DNA from: Nothopassalora personata
Taxonomy: Eukaryota; Ascomycota; Dothideomycetes; Mycosphaerellales; Mycosphaerellaceae
NCBI GenBank assembly: GCA_033816765.1
Contig: CM066296.1
Location: forward strand, 558,001 to 622,000
Length of the DNA: 64,000 nucleotides
Reading direction: 5' to 3'
This document shows positions 54,862 through 64,000 of this stretch, one piece after another. Under the pieces are notes generated by a model. The model saw nothing but the letters and a program-made list of their open reading frames with translations, did not search any database and was not told the origin of the DNA. Position numbers and translations under genes: made by a program. Numbering within the stretch: the first letter of the stretch is position 1; the number at the start of each line of letters is the position of its first letter.

Positions 54862-57800
54862 ATGAACCTTTGCACCCTAAGAGATGACGATTATGACAAC
54901 AACGAACTTGCACTGTCTTGTGCCGAGACAGCAGGAGGCATCCAGAACGTCACTGTCCAGCCTAGACAGGGCAAACACCTTGTATGCTCTGCAAAGGTAC
55001 ACAGTAGACTAGGACCTCATAATGCAAAAAGTTTGATCGACACAGGCGCAACAGACCTCTTCATCCATAACAACTTCGTGCGCACACATCACCTTGACCT
55101 TATCCCTCTTGCGAAACCTAAGCGTTTGCGACTTGCGGACGGGCACCGCTCTATGATAACACATGCAGTCCTCGTCACCCTGGACGTCGGAGCACATCGC
55201 GACCAGGATCTGTACTACGTTACAGACCTTGACACATATGACATCGTCATCGGAATGTCATGGCTAGAACAACATGACCCCGAGATCAGCTTCAAGAACA
55301 GGACAATGACCTTCAACAGCACGAACTGCTGCTTGAACCATAACTTCAGAAGTCTGGTCTGCGTCGTAACAATAGATCGTCGCGGCAAGACCCACAACGT
55401 CGACCCTGACTTTCACAGCTCTGATGATATCGACATCGTCAGTGCGCAAGCGTTCATGAAGATGTCAAAGGATAAGGACAATCAGCTCTTTGCCCTTTGG
55501 CCTGAAGACCTAACACCACCACCTGACGACGTCCCACCCGAACCACCCGATAAGCCGCCACCGCAAGATCCGTTTGGGGGGGAGGGAGAACAACTTTCAT
55601 GCTTCGCGATGGCGCCAGAGGACTGGGAACGCTTCATGACAGCGTGCAAGAAGTCGAACCCAGAAGAAAAGCTGCCAGCAGTGCTTAAGGATCTAGCTCT
55701 GTACTTCAAGCACAAGTCGGAGTTTGTACTGCCTGAGCATGGTCCTAGTGACCATGAGATTAAGCTCAAACCAGGTACTACACCGCCTTATCGCAAGATG
55801 ATCCCAATGAATGCTGAGCAGTTGGCCGTGGTACGGAAGTTTCTCGACGATGGCCTTGCAAACGGTTCATTGCAAGAAAGCAAGTCGCCCTGCGCATCAC
55901 CACTGCTCATTGTCAAGAAGCCTGGTGGTGGACTGCGCGTATGCGTCGATTACAGAGCATTGAACGCCCTCACGATTAAGGACCGATATCCTATTCCTTT
56001 GATCCGAGAAACCCTGGATCGTCTGGCTAAGGCCAAGATGTTCTCGAAACTCGACATCGTAGCAGCATTCAACAACCTTCGCATTGCGCATGGACAGGAA
56101 TGGCTGACAGCCTTCATCACAAGATATGGCCTCTACGAGTTCAAGGTTATGCCGTTCGGGCTCTGCAACGGGCCAAGCAGTTGGCAGAGACGAATCAATG
56201 AAGTACTGCGAGAGTACCTCGATCGGTTCTGCACAGTCTATCTTGACGATGTTCTCATCTACAGCGACAGCGAAGAAGAACATGTCCAGCACGTACGAGC
56301 AGTCATTAAGAAAGTAGGCGAAGCCGGTATGCCTATCGACATTGACAAGAGCGAATTCTTCGTCAAGAAGATCAAGTACCTTGGCCTTATTGTCACTACC
56401 GAAGGTATCGAGATGGATCCAGTTAAGGTTGAAGCAATCCAGAACTGGGAGACACCCCGGAACGTCAAGGACGTCCTTGCGTTCCTCGGGTTCAGTGGTT
56501 TCTACAGACGCTTCATCTATGAGTATTCAAGAGTCGTGCGCAAGCTCACAGCACTGACAAAGAAAGATACACCCTGGCAGTGGGACGAGGGATGCCAGCA
56601 AGCATTCGATAAGCTGAAGAAGCGATTCGTCTCAGCACCAATCCTGGCACACTTCCAACCAGGACTGGAAGTTTGGATTGAGACGGATGCGTCAGACTAC
56701 GTAACTGCAGGCGTTCTGTCCCAGAAGCACCCAGATCCGGAGAAGGAAGGCGAGTTTCTGCTCAAGCCGATAGCCTACTTCTCCAAGAAGATGAGTCCGC
56801 AAGAATGCAACTACGACATCTACGACAAGGAGCTGCTCGCTATTGTCAAGACGTTCGAAGAATGGCAGTACGAACTAGTGCCAGAGGCGGATGACCAGAA
56901 ACCCATCCGAGTGCTGTCAGATCACAAGAACCTGGAGTGGTTTATGTCCACGAAGCAACTCAACCAGCGCCAGGCTAGGTGGGCCGAGTTCCTGTCACAA
57001 TTCAACTTCAAGATCACGTATCGACCGGGCGTCCAGGGCACCAAACCGGACAGCCTGACGAGACGCTCCCAAGACCTGCCTGAAGGGATTGATGCACGGA
57101 CACAGTACCGCGAACAAACCATCTTGAAGCCGGATAACCTGGATATAGTCTCCGCATTCGCAATCACCACGGACCCGCCTACAGAACCTCGACGAAGCGC
57201 TAGGCTGGCCAACAAAGCGAACGACGAGAATGCGGACGACGAGAATGCGAACATCCCCGAAGTCCCAAAAGATGACGAGCATAAGGCACCTGAACAAGCG
57301 CTAGAAGACGGGTCAGATCTGGCGACAGTCCCTGACCAGCCAACGCCCAACGAGCCAGACACTCCCAAGGAAGACTGGCCGGAGTTGCAGCAACCAGCAG
57401 ACTCGGACGACAACGTGCTCTCAATGCTCAATACAGCTTACAAGGACCCACGCTTCAGCATGCGTATGAAGCGCCTTCAGAAAGATCTCCGCGACCGCAA
57501 GACGTCTGAGTTTCTGCAACAGCGCAAGATTACAGCTTCAGAGTGCCGCATGCAAGACGGGAGGCTGTACGTGAACAACAGGCTGTTTGTGCCGGAATAC
57601 CGCAACCTACGCACAAAGATAGTGCAGAGCTACCATGACGCGCCTCTTGCTGGGCATCAAGGCATGGCACGCACACACGAACTGATTCTACGCCATGACC
57701 TATGGTGGCCTTTCATGCAGAAAGACATCACCCAATACGTGCGCAACTGCTACATCTGTAGGAGATCAACACCGTCTCGTTCACGGTACCAAGGGACGCT

Positions 57801-59367
57801 CTCCGCCCATCGTACACCACCGGACGTCTGGAAACACGTCGCCATGGACTTCATAGTCGACCTGCCGCCTAGCAAATCTCGCAGAGATGGCAAGACATAC
57901 ACCAATATCCTGACAGTAACAGACATGCTCTCCAAGCAGGTGCACTTCATCCCTACGGACCGTATGGATGCAGAACACACAGCTGACCTGTACTACCATT
58001 ACATTATGCCCCATCACGGCGTCGCAGAAATATTTGTGTCAGACCGCGGGACGCAGTTTGTAAGCGCCTTCTGGGAACGACTCTGCCAGCGGCTCGGCAT
58101 CAAACAAAACCTGTCAACTTCCTTCCACCCAGAGACCGACGGTCAATCGGAGCGAACTAACCAAGCGTTAGAGCAATACTTGCGAGCTTTCAGTAACTAT
58201 CTCCAGGACGACTGGGTTAACTGGCTGCCGACCGCGGAATTCGCGATGAACAACCATGTAGCTGCCAGCACAGGCGTTACACCATTCTTTGCGAACACAG
58301 GAAGGCACCCGAGCTTAGGGATGAATGTGAAGCCATCTGAAGCCCGTCCACAAGTCACGGCAGACAAGGTGAAACAGCTTGATGCAGCCGACACCTTTGC
58401 AGACAACCTCAGAGACTTTGAGCAATTCACACAGGCCGTGCTCGAGCAAATGCGAGCGGAGCACGCTTGGACCCAAGCCAAGAACACGGATCAAGCTAAT
58501 GTGGCACGTGCACCCGCACCAAATTTCCAAAAGGGCGACAAAGTCTTCCTCGACGCACGCAACATCCGCACTACACGACCATCCAAGAAACTCGACAGTA
58601 AAGCATTCGGTCCCTTCGAAGTCGTCGAGCCTATTGGGCGCCGTTCCTACCGCCTGCGATTCCCACCTAACTCTGATCTCGCCCACCTCCACGATGTTTT
58701 CCACTCGAGTCTCCTACGCCGCGCACCCGAAGACCCGCTGCCTGGACAGCACCTGCCGCCGCCGCCGCCGCTCGAAATAGTAAGAGATGGTAAAGAATCG
58801 ACTGAATGGGAAGTTCAAGAGGTGGTTGACTCAAGGATAAAATACCGCAAAGTCTGGTACAAGGTTTTGTGGAAGGACGGCACAATGAGCGAACGCCCAT
58901 ACACCTCACTGCTGCCAGGTGCTGAGGAGCTGGTGCAAGAATTTCACCGCGCATACCCAGACAAGCCACGACCTACGGAGGTTGACGATGAGTTCATGGC
59001 GCACGTATTTAGCGTCTCAGTTTATGGTCTCGCAGTGATCTCCGGAGACGCCACACCGCCTACGAAGTCCACGCCTCCTTTCTACTCACTCGCAGAAGGC
59101 ATTCGGCTGGATGGAAGTTCTTCAAAGCGGCCTACCTCTTCAATGGGTGAGACCATGCAACAACACTCGCACACCAGCAGTCAGCCGTCATATGATGAGC
59201 AGCGAACAAGCAATACCAGCAAGCACGCAAGTGCAACTGGCACGCAACGCAATAGCCTGAACGACGTCGCAGGAGCTCGTCTCGTGGAGGGGGGGGTACT
59301 GTCACGAAGCGACCTTGATTTGGATGTTCGGTCACGTGATCAGGGTCACGTGATCTCCCGGCGCTAG
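54862..59367 (+). CDS. Pol polyprotein of complete gypsy element (protease, RT, RNase H, integrase, chromodomain)
   Basis: 1501 codons from the first Met; the true product probably begins earlier by -1 frameshift from gag (open from 54694). Protease: DTGA at 60-63 (SLIDTGATDLFIHNNF). RT: CVDYRALNALT around 365, YLDD at 460-463. RNase H: IETDASDY near 608. Integrase: HHCC zinc part near 920-965 (HQGMARTHELI, CYICRRS), catalytic D996, D1061, E1097 with 35 residues between the last two (VSDRGTQF, TDGQSERTN). Chromodomain-like end at about 1313-1365 (EWEVQEVVDSRIKYRKVWYK, VLWKDGTMSERPY), which is thought to guide integration to heterochromatin. The last 22 residues are encoded by the 3' LTR. All key residues are present. 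Confidence 0.95.
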   Translation: MNLCTLRDDDYDNNELALSCAETAGGIQNVTVQPRQGKHLVCSAKVHSRLGPHNAKSLIDTGATDLFIHNNFVRTHHLDLIPLAKPKRLRLADGHRSMITHAVLVTLDVGAHRDQDLYYVTDLDTYDIVIGMSWLEQHDPEISFKNRTMTFNSTNCCLNHNFRSLVCVVTIDRRGKTHNVDPDFHSSDDIDIVSAQAFMKMSKDKDNQLFALWPEDLTPPPDDVPPEPPDKPPPQDPFGGEGEQLSCFAMAPEDWERFMTACKKSNPEEKLPAVLKDLALYFKHKSEFVLPEHGPSDHEIKLKPGTTPPYRKMIPMNAEQLAVVRKFLDDGLANGSLQESKSPCASPLLIVKKPGGGLRVCVDYRALNALTIKDRYPIPLIRETLDRLAKAKMFSKLDIVAAFNNLRIAHGQEWLTAFITRYGLYEFKVMPFGLCNGPSSWQRRINEVLREYLDRFCTVYLDDVLIYSDSEEEHVQHVRAVIKKVGEAGMPIDIDKSEFFVKKIKYLGLIVTTEGIEMDPVKVEAIQNWETPRNVKDVLAFLGFSGFYRRFIYEYSRVVRKLTALTKKDTPWQWDEGCQQAFDKLKKRFVSAPILAHFQPGLEVWIETDASDYVTAGVLSQKHPDPEKEGEFLLKPIAYFSKKMSPQECNYDIYDKELLAIVKTFEEWQYELVPEADDQKPIRVLSDHKNLEWFMSTKQLNQRQARWAEFLSQFNFKITYRPGVQGTKPDSLTRRSQDLPEGIDARTQYREQTILKPDNLDIVSAFAITTDPPTEPRRSARLANKANDENADDENANIPEVPKDDEHKAPEQALEDGSDLATVPDQPTPNEPDTPKEDWPELQQPADSDDNVLSMLNTAYKDPRFSMRMKRLQKDLRDRKTSEFLQQRKITASECRMQDGRLYVNNRLFVPEYRNLRTKIVQSYHDAPLAGHQGMARTHELILRHDLWWPFMQKDITQYVRNCYICRRSTPSRSRYQGTLSAHRTPPDVWKHVAMDFIVDLPPSKSRRDGKTYTNILTVTDMLSKQVHFIPTDRMDAEHTADLYYHYIMPHHGVAEIFVSDRGTQFVSAFWERLCQRLGIKQNLSTSFHPETDGQSERTNQALEQYLRAFSNYLQDDWVNWLPTAEFAMNNHVAASTGVTPFFANTGRHPSLGMNVKPSEARPQVTADKVKQLDAADTFADNLRDFEQFTQAVLEQMRAEHAWTQAKNTDQANVARAPAPNFQKGDKVFLDARNIRTTRPSKKLDSKAFGPFEVVEPIGRRSYRLRFPPNSDLAHLHDVFHSSLLRRAPEDPLPGQHLPPPPPLEIVRDGKESTEWEVQEVVDSRIKYRKVWYKVLWKDGTMSERPYTSLLPGAEELVQEFHRAYPDKPRPTEVDDEFMAHVFSVSVYGLAVISGDATPPTKSTPPFYSLAEGIRLDGSSSKRPTSSMGETMQQHSHTSSQPSYDEQRTSNTSKHASATGTQRNSLNDVAGARLVEGGVLSRSDLDLDVRSRDQGHVISRR
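59286..59296 (+). other. Polypurine tract of complete gypsy element
   Basis: ggagggggggg, followed by tac, lies directly before the 3' LTR, inside the end of the pol frame. Confidence 0.75.
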
Positions 59368-59491
59368 CGCGACGCCTCGGCGCTTTGCTTTATCTTTCGT
59401 ACTTCGCGCGTTACCTCTAGATACTTCGTCTAACTACGTCTCTATTCCCTACACCCTACGTTTCCCTCTTACACTCGTAGGCCTCGTGTCA
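59300..59491 (+). repeat. 3' LTR of complete gypsy element
   Basis: 192 bp, identical by eye to 51804-51995, followed by taacg. Confidence 0.95.
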
Positions 59492-59496
59492 TAACG

Positions 59497-60640
59497 TATA
59501 CGTCGAGTAGGTCTCTAAGTGTTTCGTTAATAAGGTCCTAATAGGATGCGGGTACGTTAGTTAATCCTATTAGTATAACTAAGAATTCTTAAAGTCCGTA
59601 TCTTATTCTAAAAGCGGTTTTCCATTCTTCTCCTTCTACTATCTATATAGCGTAGAAGGCATCTCGTAGGTTAATCTTCGTGTACTAGTCTAATCCGGTT
59701 AATCTGTCTTATACTTCTTCGATGTTCGGTAGCGGGTATCGGTTCTTAATCGTAATCTCGTTTAACTTCCTATAGTCTTATACGAGTCGTAACTTCCTGT
59801 TTGCTTTTAGAACGAACATATATAGAGTTCCTACACTTAAGGTAGATCTTCTTATCTATCCTTTAGCTAGCTTCTCCTTTAGCTATTCTCGTAGGGTCTA
59901 TAGCTCTTTCTTAGACATTTAATATAGGGGTCCCTATAGAGGCTCTTTCCCTAGCTAAATGTTTATCTTATAATCCTATAGTTAGTACTTAGGTAAGCCA
60001 TCCTTACCTCTTTCCTCTTTAAAGAGTCGCGACTACTTACGATACTCCTTAGAAATACTTAACTCTAAGATGTTAGTATCCTTCGATAGTATATTACTTC
60101 TATTACTACTACTAACTTCGTAACCCGGCGGCCCTACGCTAGTGTCTATTCCGGTCGAAGGTAGTTCTTCTATCCTTCTAGTCGGCGTAAGCTATATCCT
60201 ATTTAGCTGTTTCTTTACCTTATCTACTAGCGAACGCTACCGCTACGTAGGCTAAATGTCGATAATGTAGTCGCATTCCCTAAATGTAAGTACTCCTCTT
60301 CTCTAGTCAATTACTAGGTTATGCTTTCTTAACTAAGGTATACCTAGTATAATATTATAACTAGCTATGTTAGTAACATCTAAGATAATTTCCTCGTAGT
60401 ATCGTTAGATAGTAAGTAGTAACGGTATCGTCTCGCGTTCTATACTAGGTAAGGATAATCCGTCTACCGCGATTAATTTATAACCCTCTTTCTTCTTATA
60501 GATAGCGATCCTATGTCTTATAATAAATAATTCGGAGGTAAAATTCCCGCTTACTCCGGAATCTATTATAGCATATATCTTATACCCGTTAACGATAATC
60601 TTAGTTCGAAATACTATTATTATTAGTAATGCTTAAGCCT
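59497..60640 (-). pseudogene. Element III pol: RT and aspartic protease part
   Basis: - strand; RT N-terminal half at 59600-60050, collinear with 14989-15300 of Element I. The aspartic protease is at about 60440-60620 (same region as the DSGASGNF stretch in Element I). Joins pol at 51798 across the complete gypsy insertion. The open + strand frame at 60981-61205 is a shadow of gag. Confidence 0.75.
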
Positions 60641-62690
60641 TTTCTATGTTGTATAACTCCCTTCGGTCGCTTATTCCTAGGGAGTTAATCTTTTTCCCTA
60701 TTCGTACGTAGAACGTCGTACTTCGTGTCTCGAGGCCTCCGCTTAAACCTAGCGCGGGCCTTTCTATATCCGTACCTACATTCTATAACGTTCCTAGATC
60801 TTCTACGTTTCTAAGTAGAGTACGCGTACGTATTATACTACATTACGCAATTTATTCGATATAAATGTTCCTAACGGTATAAGATGTCCGGTTTCTATTA
60901 TTTAGCTCCCTATCGGTAGTCGTTCTATAATAGCGGTTACTAGATTCTCGGTTGTTTCTATAAGTAGGTATCCCTAGGCTATGCCTCGTAGGGTATCGAG
61001 TGTCTTATTAAACTTAATAGAGTATAGCATCCTTCGTCCGCCTATCTTAGGTAGGAACTCCTCGTGCCTTCTTTATAGGTGTACGATTATATTGTATAAT
61101 TTCTTAGGTGCATTAATCGTAAAGGTTAGTTATTTATTGTCGTCGTTAGTGTCGCTCTCTTCTCCTTCGGAGGAATCTTCTTCGCTTAATTCTTCCGGAT
61201 CCTAATCTTCTTCGATAGTATCTAGCCCGGTAGTTTCTTAACTTTCTTCCTATAGTTCCGGTAACTATAATCCGTTCCATCCTAGGTCTTAGTTTTCTTT
61301 ATCGCTTCTATCGTTATTAAAGTAGGATTCGTCGATGTCTACTTCTCGGAGCGTAGCGTTTTACCTATACGTCGCTCCTAGGATTCCTCTTAGTTACTAA
61401 GACTAATACCCTACGCCTAACTTCGCGGCGTAGTAAACTTAACACGAGTCTTAGTAATAGAATCGCTAATAAAGGCTTCTATAACCATTTCGAGACTCGG
61501 ATTCGATCTCGTAGTCGACTCTTCGTGTTATTATGTTAAACTGTCGTAGTTAGTTCTTCGTATTAAATAGAATAGCTACTATTTACTGCCTATAGTATCC
61601 TCCTCGTCCTTGTAAGGGGTCTAGGAGAGGCGTCGTGCTTCTATTACTAGCTCTCTCCCCTACTCTCCGAGTATAGTCGGTATCTCCTTAAGATCTAACG
61701 CTACTCTTAGATTTACTAGTTCGGGGTTACATTATATTAAACTGTTCGCGGCGTACTATATTCTTACCGCGGCAGTCCCTTACTAGGTAGCTAGGTTTAC
61801 TATATCCGTAGTAAGTTCGTGTTTCTTTCGAACTCCGGGATGCTCTATTCCCGTTACTATTCCTAATCTTACGACCTTTCTCGGTAACGTCGAGTTCTAT
61901 TAGCTATAGTCCGTAGTACGGTTTGTTCCTAGGCTTATTATTATAGTTATCGTAGAAGCCTCTATTACGGTTATCGTAGCCTAGTATATATCTAGCCTTT
62001 CCGGATACTTTAGAGTCGTATCGTCGTTCTATAGCTCTCTCGTAGAGCTTATCGTTAAGATTAATCGTAACTCTAACGAGGTCGCCTAAGCTATCGATCT
62101 TCCGACCGTCCCTTATTAACTCGTCCTTAATATACTCCTTTAGTCCTCTTCGGTATATAACTTAAAGTGCTTCGTCGTCCTAATCGGTAAGTTACGCGTA
62201 TTCCTAGAATTTAGCAGTATATTCGGTAGTAGACGTCTTCTAGGTTAAATGCTAAATAACACGAACGGTAGTAGTAATCTTATTAGAGACACTAAAGACG
62301 CTCTTTATAGTATACTTAAGATAGTTATATAACCTAAAGATTCCATCGGTATTGTCTTCTCCGTTACTATCTAGGTATTTCCTAAGGAATAGTTTAACCT
62401 AATGTTATACTCGTCCTCTTAAAAAGGTAGTAGTAAAGATAGGCTTAAGGTTCTTAGGTATAGAGTTAAATAAGAAGTACATGTCTATCTAAGAGACCTA
62501 AGTGTCGAACTTGTCTCGGTCGCTATAGTAGTATTCTAGCTTACTAACCTTAAGGGTGTCGTTACCTATATAAGTAGCTAAGGCATTAATAGCATCGTTC
62601 GCGGTCTAAGGTCGTCGGGCTCTACTTACTTTACTAGGGGCGGGTGTTCCCCGTTTACTCTATCGGTCTCCTATCGTAGAGGGCGTTTAA
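60641..62690 (-). pseudogene. Element III gag, RIP-decayed
   Basis: - strand; gag body about 61990-62640, zinc knuckle near 61740-61780 (SKPSYLVRDCRGKN, then VRREQFNIM). Matches gag of Element I at 16000-18215 and, more distantly, that of element G. Confidence 0.7.
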
Positions 62691-62693
62691 AGC

Positions 62694-63097
62694 TATTAGG
62701 TTTAGTATAACCTAATAATATTACAAGTTAAGAAGACAAGCTTAATCGGGTTTATTCTCGGGCCGATAGGAAGTCGAGGGAGAGTAATAAAGTAGTAGCT
62801 ATCTTATCTTATAAAGATTAAGTAGTAGTAAGGTAGAGGTTAGGTTATAGTGCATTCTAAATAGTAATATTAAATAGTGAGTTAAACGCATTAAAACTAT
62901 AAGGGTTTCTTAGCGTTCCTAAGTACAAAGGAGATTTATAGATCTCGGTAATTAGTCTAATTATTCTAAGTATAAGCAGTCTAATTAGTCTAAGCATAAG
63001 TAGTCTAATCGCTCTAAGTCTAAGCGCTTAGGTAGGATAAGTTACGTGTTCGTCTTATCGTTACAATTCTAGGGTCTATAGGAATCATTCCGTAACA
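62694..63097 (-). repeat. 5' LTR of Element III
   Basis: tattaggtttagtataacc to attccgtaaca, 404 bp, followed by ctaac at 63098-63102. Confidence 0.9.
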
Positions 63098-63102
63098 CTA
63101 AC

Positions 63103-64000
63103 TAGGGTAGTAAATATAACACTTTTACCTTTACGGCTAGTAATAGTCCCCTCCTACGAACTATTATCGCAGTTACGGGCAGTAAGCCGTACCTTACGGG
63201 CCTATGGACGTCCTAGGATTATTAGTAAGTTTAGATCCGAGGAGATAAATATGTCTACCTAGTAGTAAACCCTAAATACCTAAATATCTAGATTGCCTAT
63301 AACACCTTTAAACTAGGCCCGCCCTCTAGCACCTCGAAAGGTAAGCTAAGCACTCAACATTAATAGTAACCTAGACCTATAAGCGTTCCTCTAGCCGATA
63401 ATATTTACCTCGGAACCCTTATTAATTAGGCACCTAATCTAGTTCTTATTTATCCTAAACTCCGCTACTACCTAAGGACTAGGGACTATAGTAAAGTTGT
63501 TAAGGATACTAGAGAGCCCGATTTTCTTAACGTCCTTATATAGCTTAGTAGTAGGCACCGTACCCTTAGAGTAAAGTATAGTTAAATACACTCTAATATA
63601 CTAGGCCTAACTATCTTCGCGGAAGACCTCCTTATTATACTTAGGCTTATCTTTATAGGTAACTACTTATCTAGTACGAACCTTAGGGTCCTTTCCTATA
63701 AGACGTCGTACTATAGCGAGCTTCTCCTAAAGAGCGGGGGTGTTAGTAACGCGACCGAAGAGGGTAGCCTTAAACTAGCGACTATATCGAAACTAATCCT
63801 AGGCATTTACATTAGGAAACGTCGTCTAGAGGATCTAATTAATCTAGTAGATAATACCTTCTTCCTTTATAACCGGGCTATTACTAGCCGAACTATATTA
63901 TCGGACGTAGTTGTTAATCCTTATAGTCTTAGCATTCTATATACGCTTCCTTTATACGAAGGGGGCGTTTACGGGACTAATAGGCATATCCTTAGGCAGT
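63103..64000 (-). pseudogene. Element IV: gag/protease part, RIP-decayed
   Basis: - strand near 63390-63590 reads LTILYSKGTVPTTKLYKDVK, then VVAEFRINKN, then IRCLINKGSEVNII, which looks like a retropepsin with the DTG box altered (LIDxGSEVN type). It would be upstream of the RT at 47130-48100 if Element III is removed. 63600-64000 is too decayed to read. Confidence 0.45.

Larger units (their letters stand above)
51804..59491 (+). mobile_element. Complete, unmutated Ty3/gypsy retrotransposon
   Basis: 7688 bp, two 192-bp LTRs identical by eye (51804-51995 and 59300-59491), duplication taacg (51799-51803 and 59492-59496). It has an open gag (886 codons) and pol (1501 codons from its first Met) joined by a -1 frameshift signal. 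CpA and TpG are normal, so no RIP has hit it. The region after the 5' LTR starts gttagttagaccaccc; no TGG-type primer site is evident, so the priming mode is unknown. This is the youngest insertion in the window and could be mobile. Confidence 0.95.
48392..63097 (-). mobile_element. Element III: Ty3/gypsy chromovirus, - sense, RIP-decayed, split by a complete gypsy element
   Basis: Two 404-bp LTRs (48392-48795 and 62694-63097) are flanked by ctaac (48387-48391 and 63098-63102). Gag and pol are on the - strand. The layout equals Element I, plus a tRNA-like sequence between the antisense ORF and pol. The complete gypsy element sits in the RT (TSD taacg). Confidence 0.92.

Noticed and set aside
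59132..59335. Antisense ORF near the 3' LTR of the complete gypsy element as a counterpart of the antisense gene
   Set aside because: 67 codons, lies entirely over the pol C-terminus, and lacks the paired C-x2-C-x6-C pattern and coiled coil.
60981..61205. 74-codon + strand frame
   Set aside because: Shadow of Element III gag/protease region on the - strand.

Overview
The window is 64 kb of nested LTR retrotransposons with no recognisable host gene. It suggests a filamentous ascomycete (Pezizomycotina): most of the DNA carries the mark of repeat-induced point mutation (RIP). CpA and TpG are strongly depleted, TpA is in excess, CpG is kept, and old reading frames are broken mainly where CAA, CAG and TGG codons would have become stops. 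Cys/His codons often read as Tyr. I cannot name the species.

Layout. 1-2815: 3' end of a RIP-decayed Ty3/gypsy chromovirus ('family 0', + sense); a second, inverted copy is at 19975-21866. 2816-4346 and 18691-19974: two halves of one decayed Ty1/copia element ('copia C', - sense), split by Element I (4352-18685, gypsy, - sense, TSD agtat). Element I is itself split by a solo LTR (7503-8093, TSD taaag) and by Element II (8394-14983, gypsy, - sense, TSD ttctc). 22005-22230 and 44583-46615: remains of a second family-III element (III'), split by Element IIb (22247-44582, gypsy, + sense, TSD ttagc). IIb holds an undamaged non-autonomous element G (23708-26080, TSD gttac) and copia B (30009-42998, TSD gagta). 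Copia B holds copia A (30221-36033), and copia A holds an undamaged G-family solo LTR (32183-32498, TSD tacca). 46616-48386 and 63103-64000: two pieces of another decayed gypsy element (IV, - sense), split by Element III (48392-63097, gypsy, - sense, TSD ctaac). Element III is split by a complete, unmutated gypsy element (51804-59491, TSD taacg).

Only three insertions escaped RIP: element G, its solo LTR and the complete gypsy element. The complete element has identical 192-bp LTRs, an 886-codon gag, a pol with protease, RT, RNase H, integrase and chromodomain-like region, and a convincing -1 frameshift signal at the gag/pol boundary. Element G encodes a Gag and no polymerase, so it would need pol functions in trans; its Gag, LTR ends and polypurine tract resemble Elements I and III.

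The most interesting recurring feature is an extra gene lying antisense to pol, between the end of pol and the 3' LTR. It is intact in element G (188 aa) and decayed in families 0, I, II/IIb and III/III'. The intact protein has six cysteines with the spacing of a fungal Zn2Cys6 cluster followed by a coiled coil, like a small Gal4-type DNA-binding protein. Family III also carries a tRNA-like sequence next to this gene. The complete gypsy element at 51804-59491 lacks the antisense gene.
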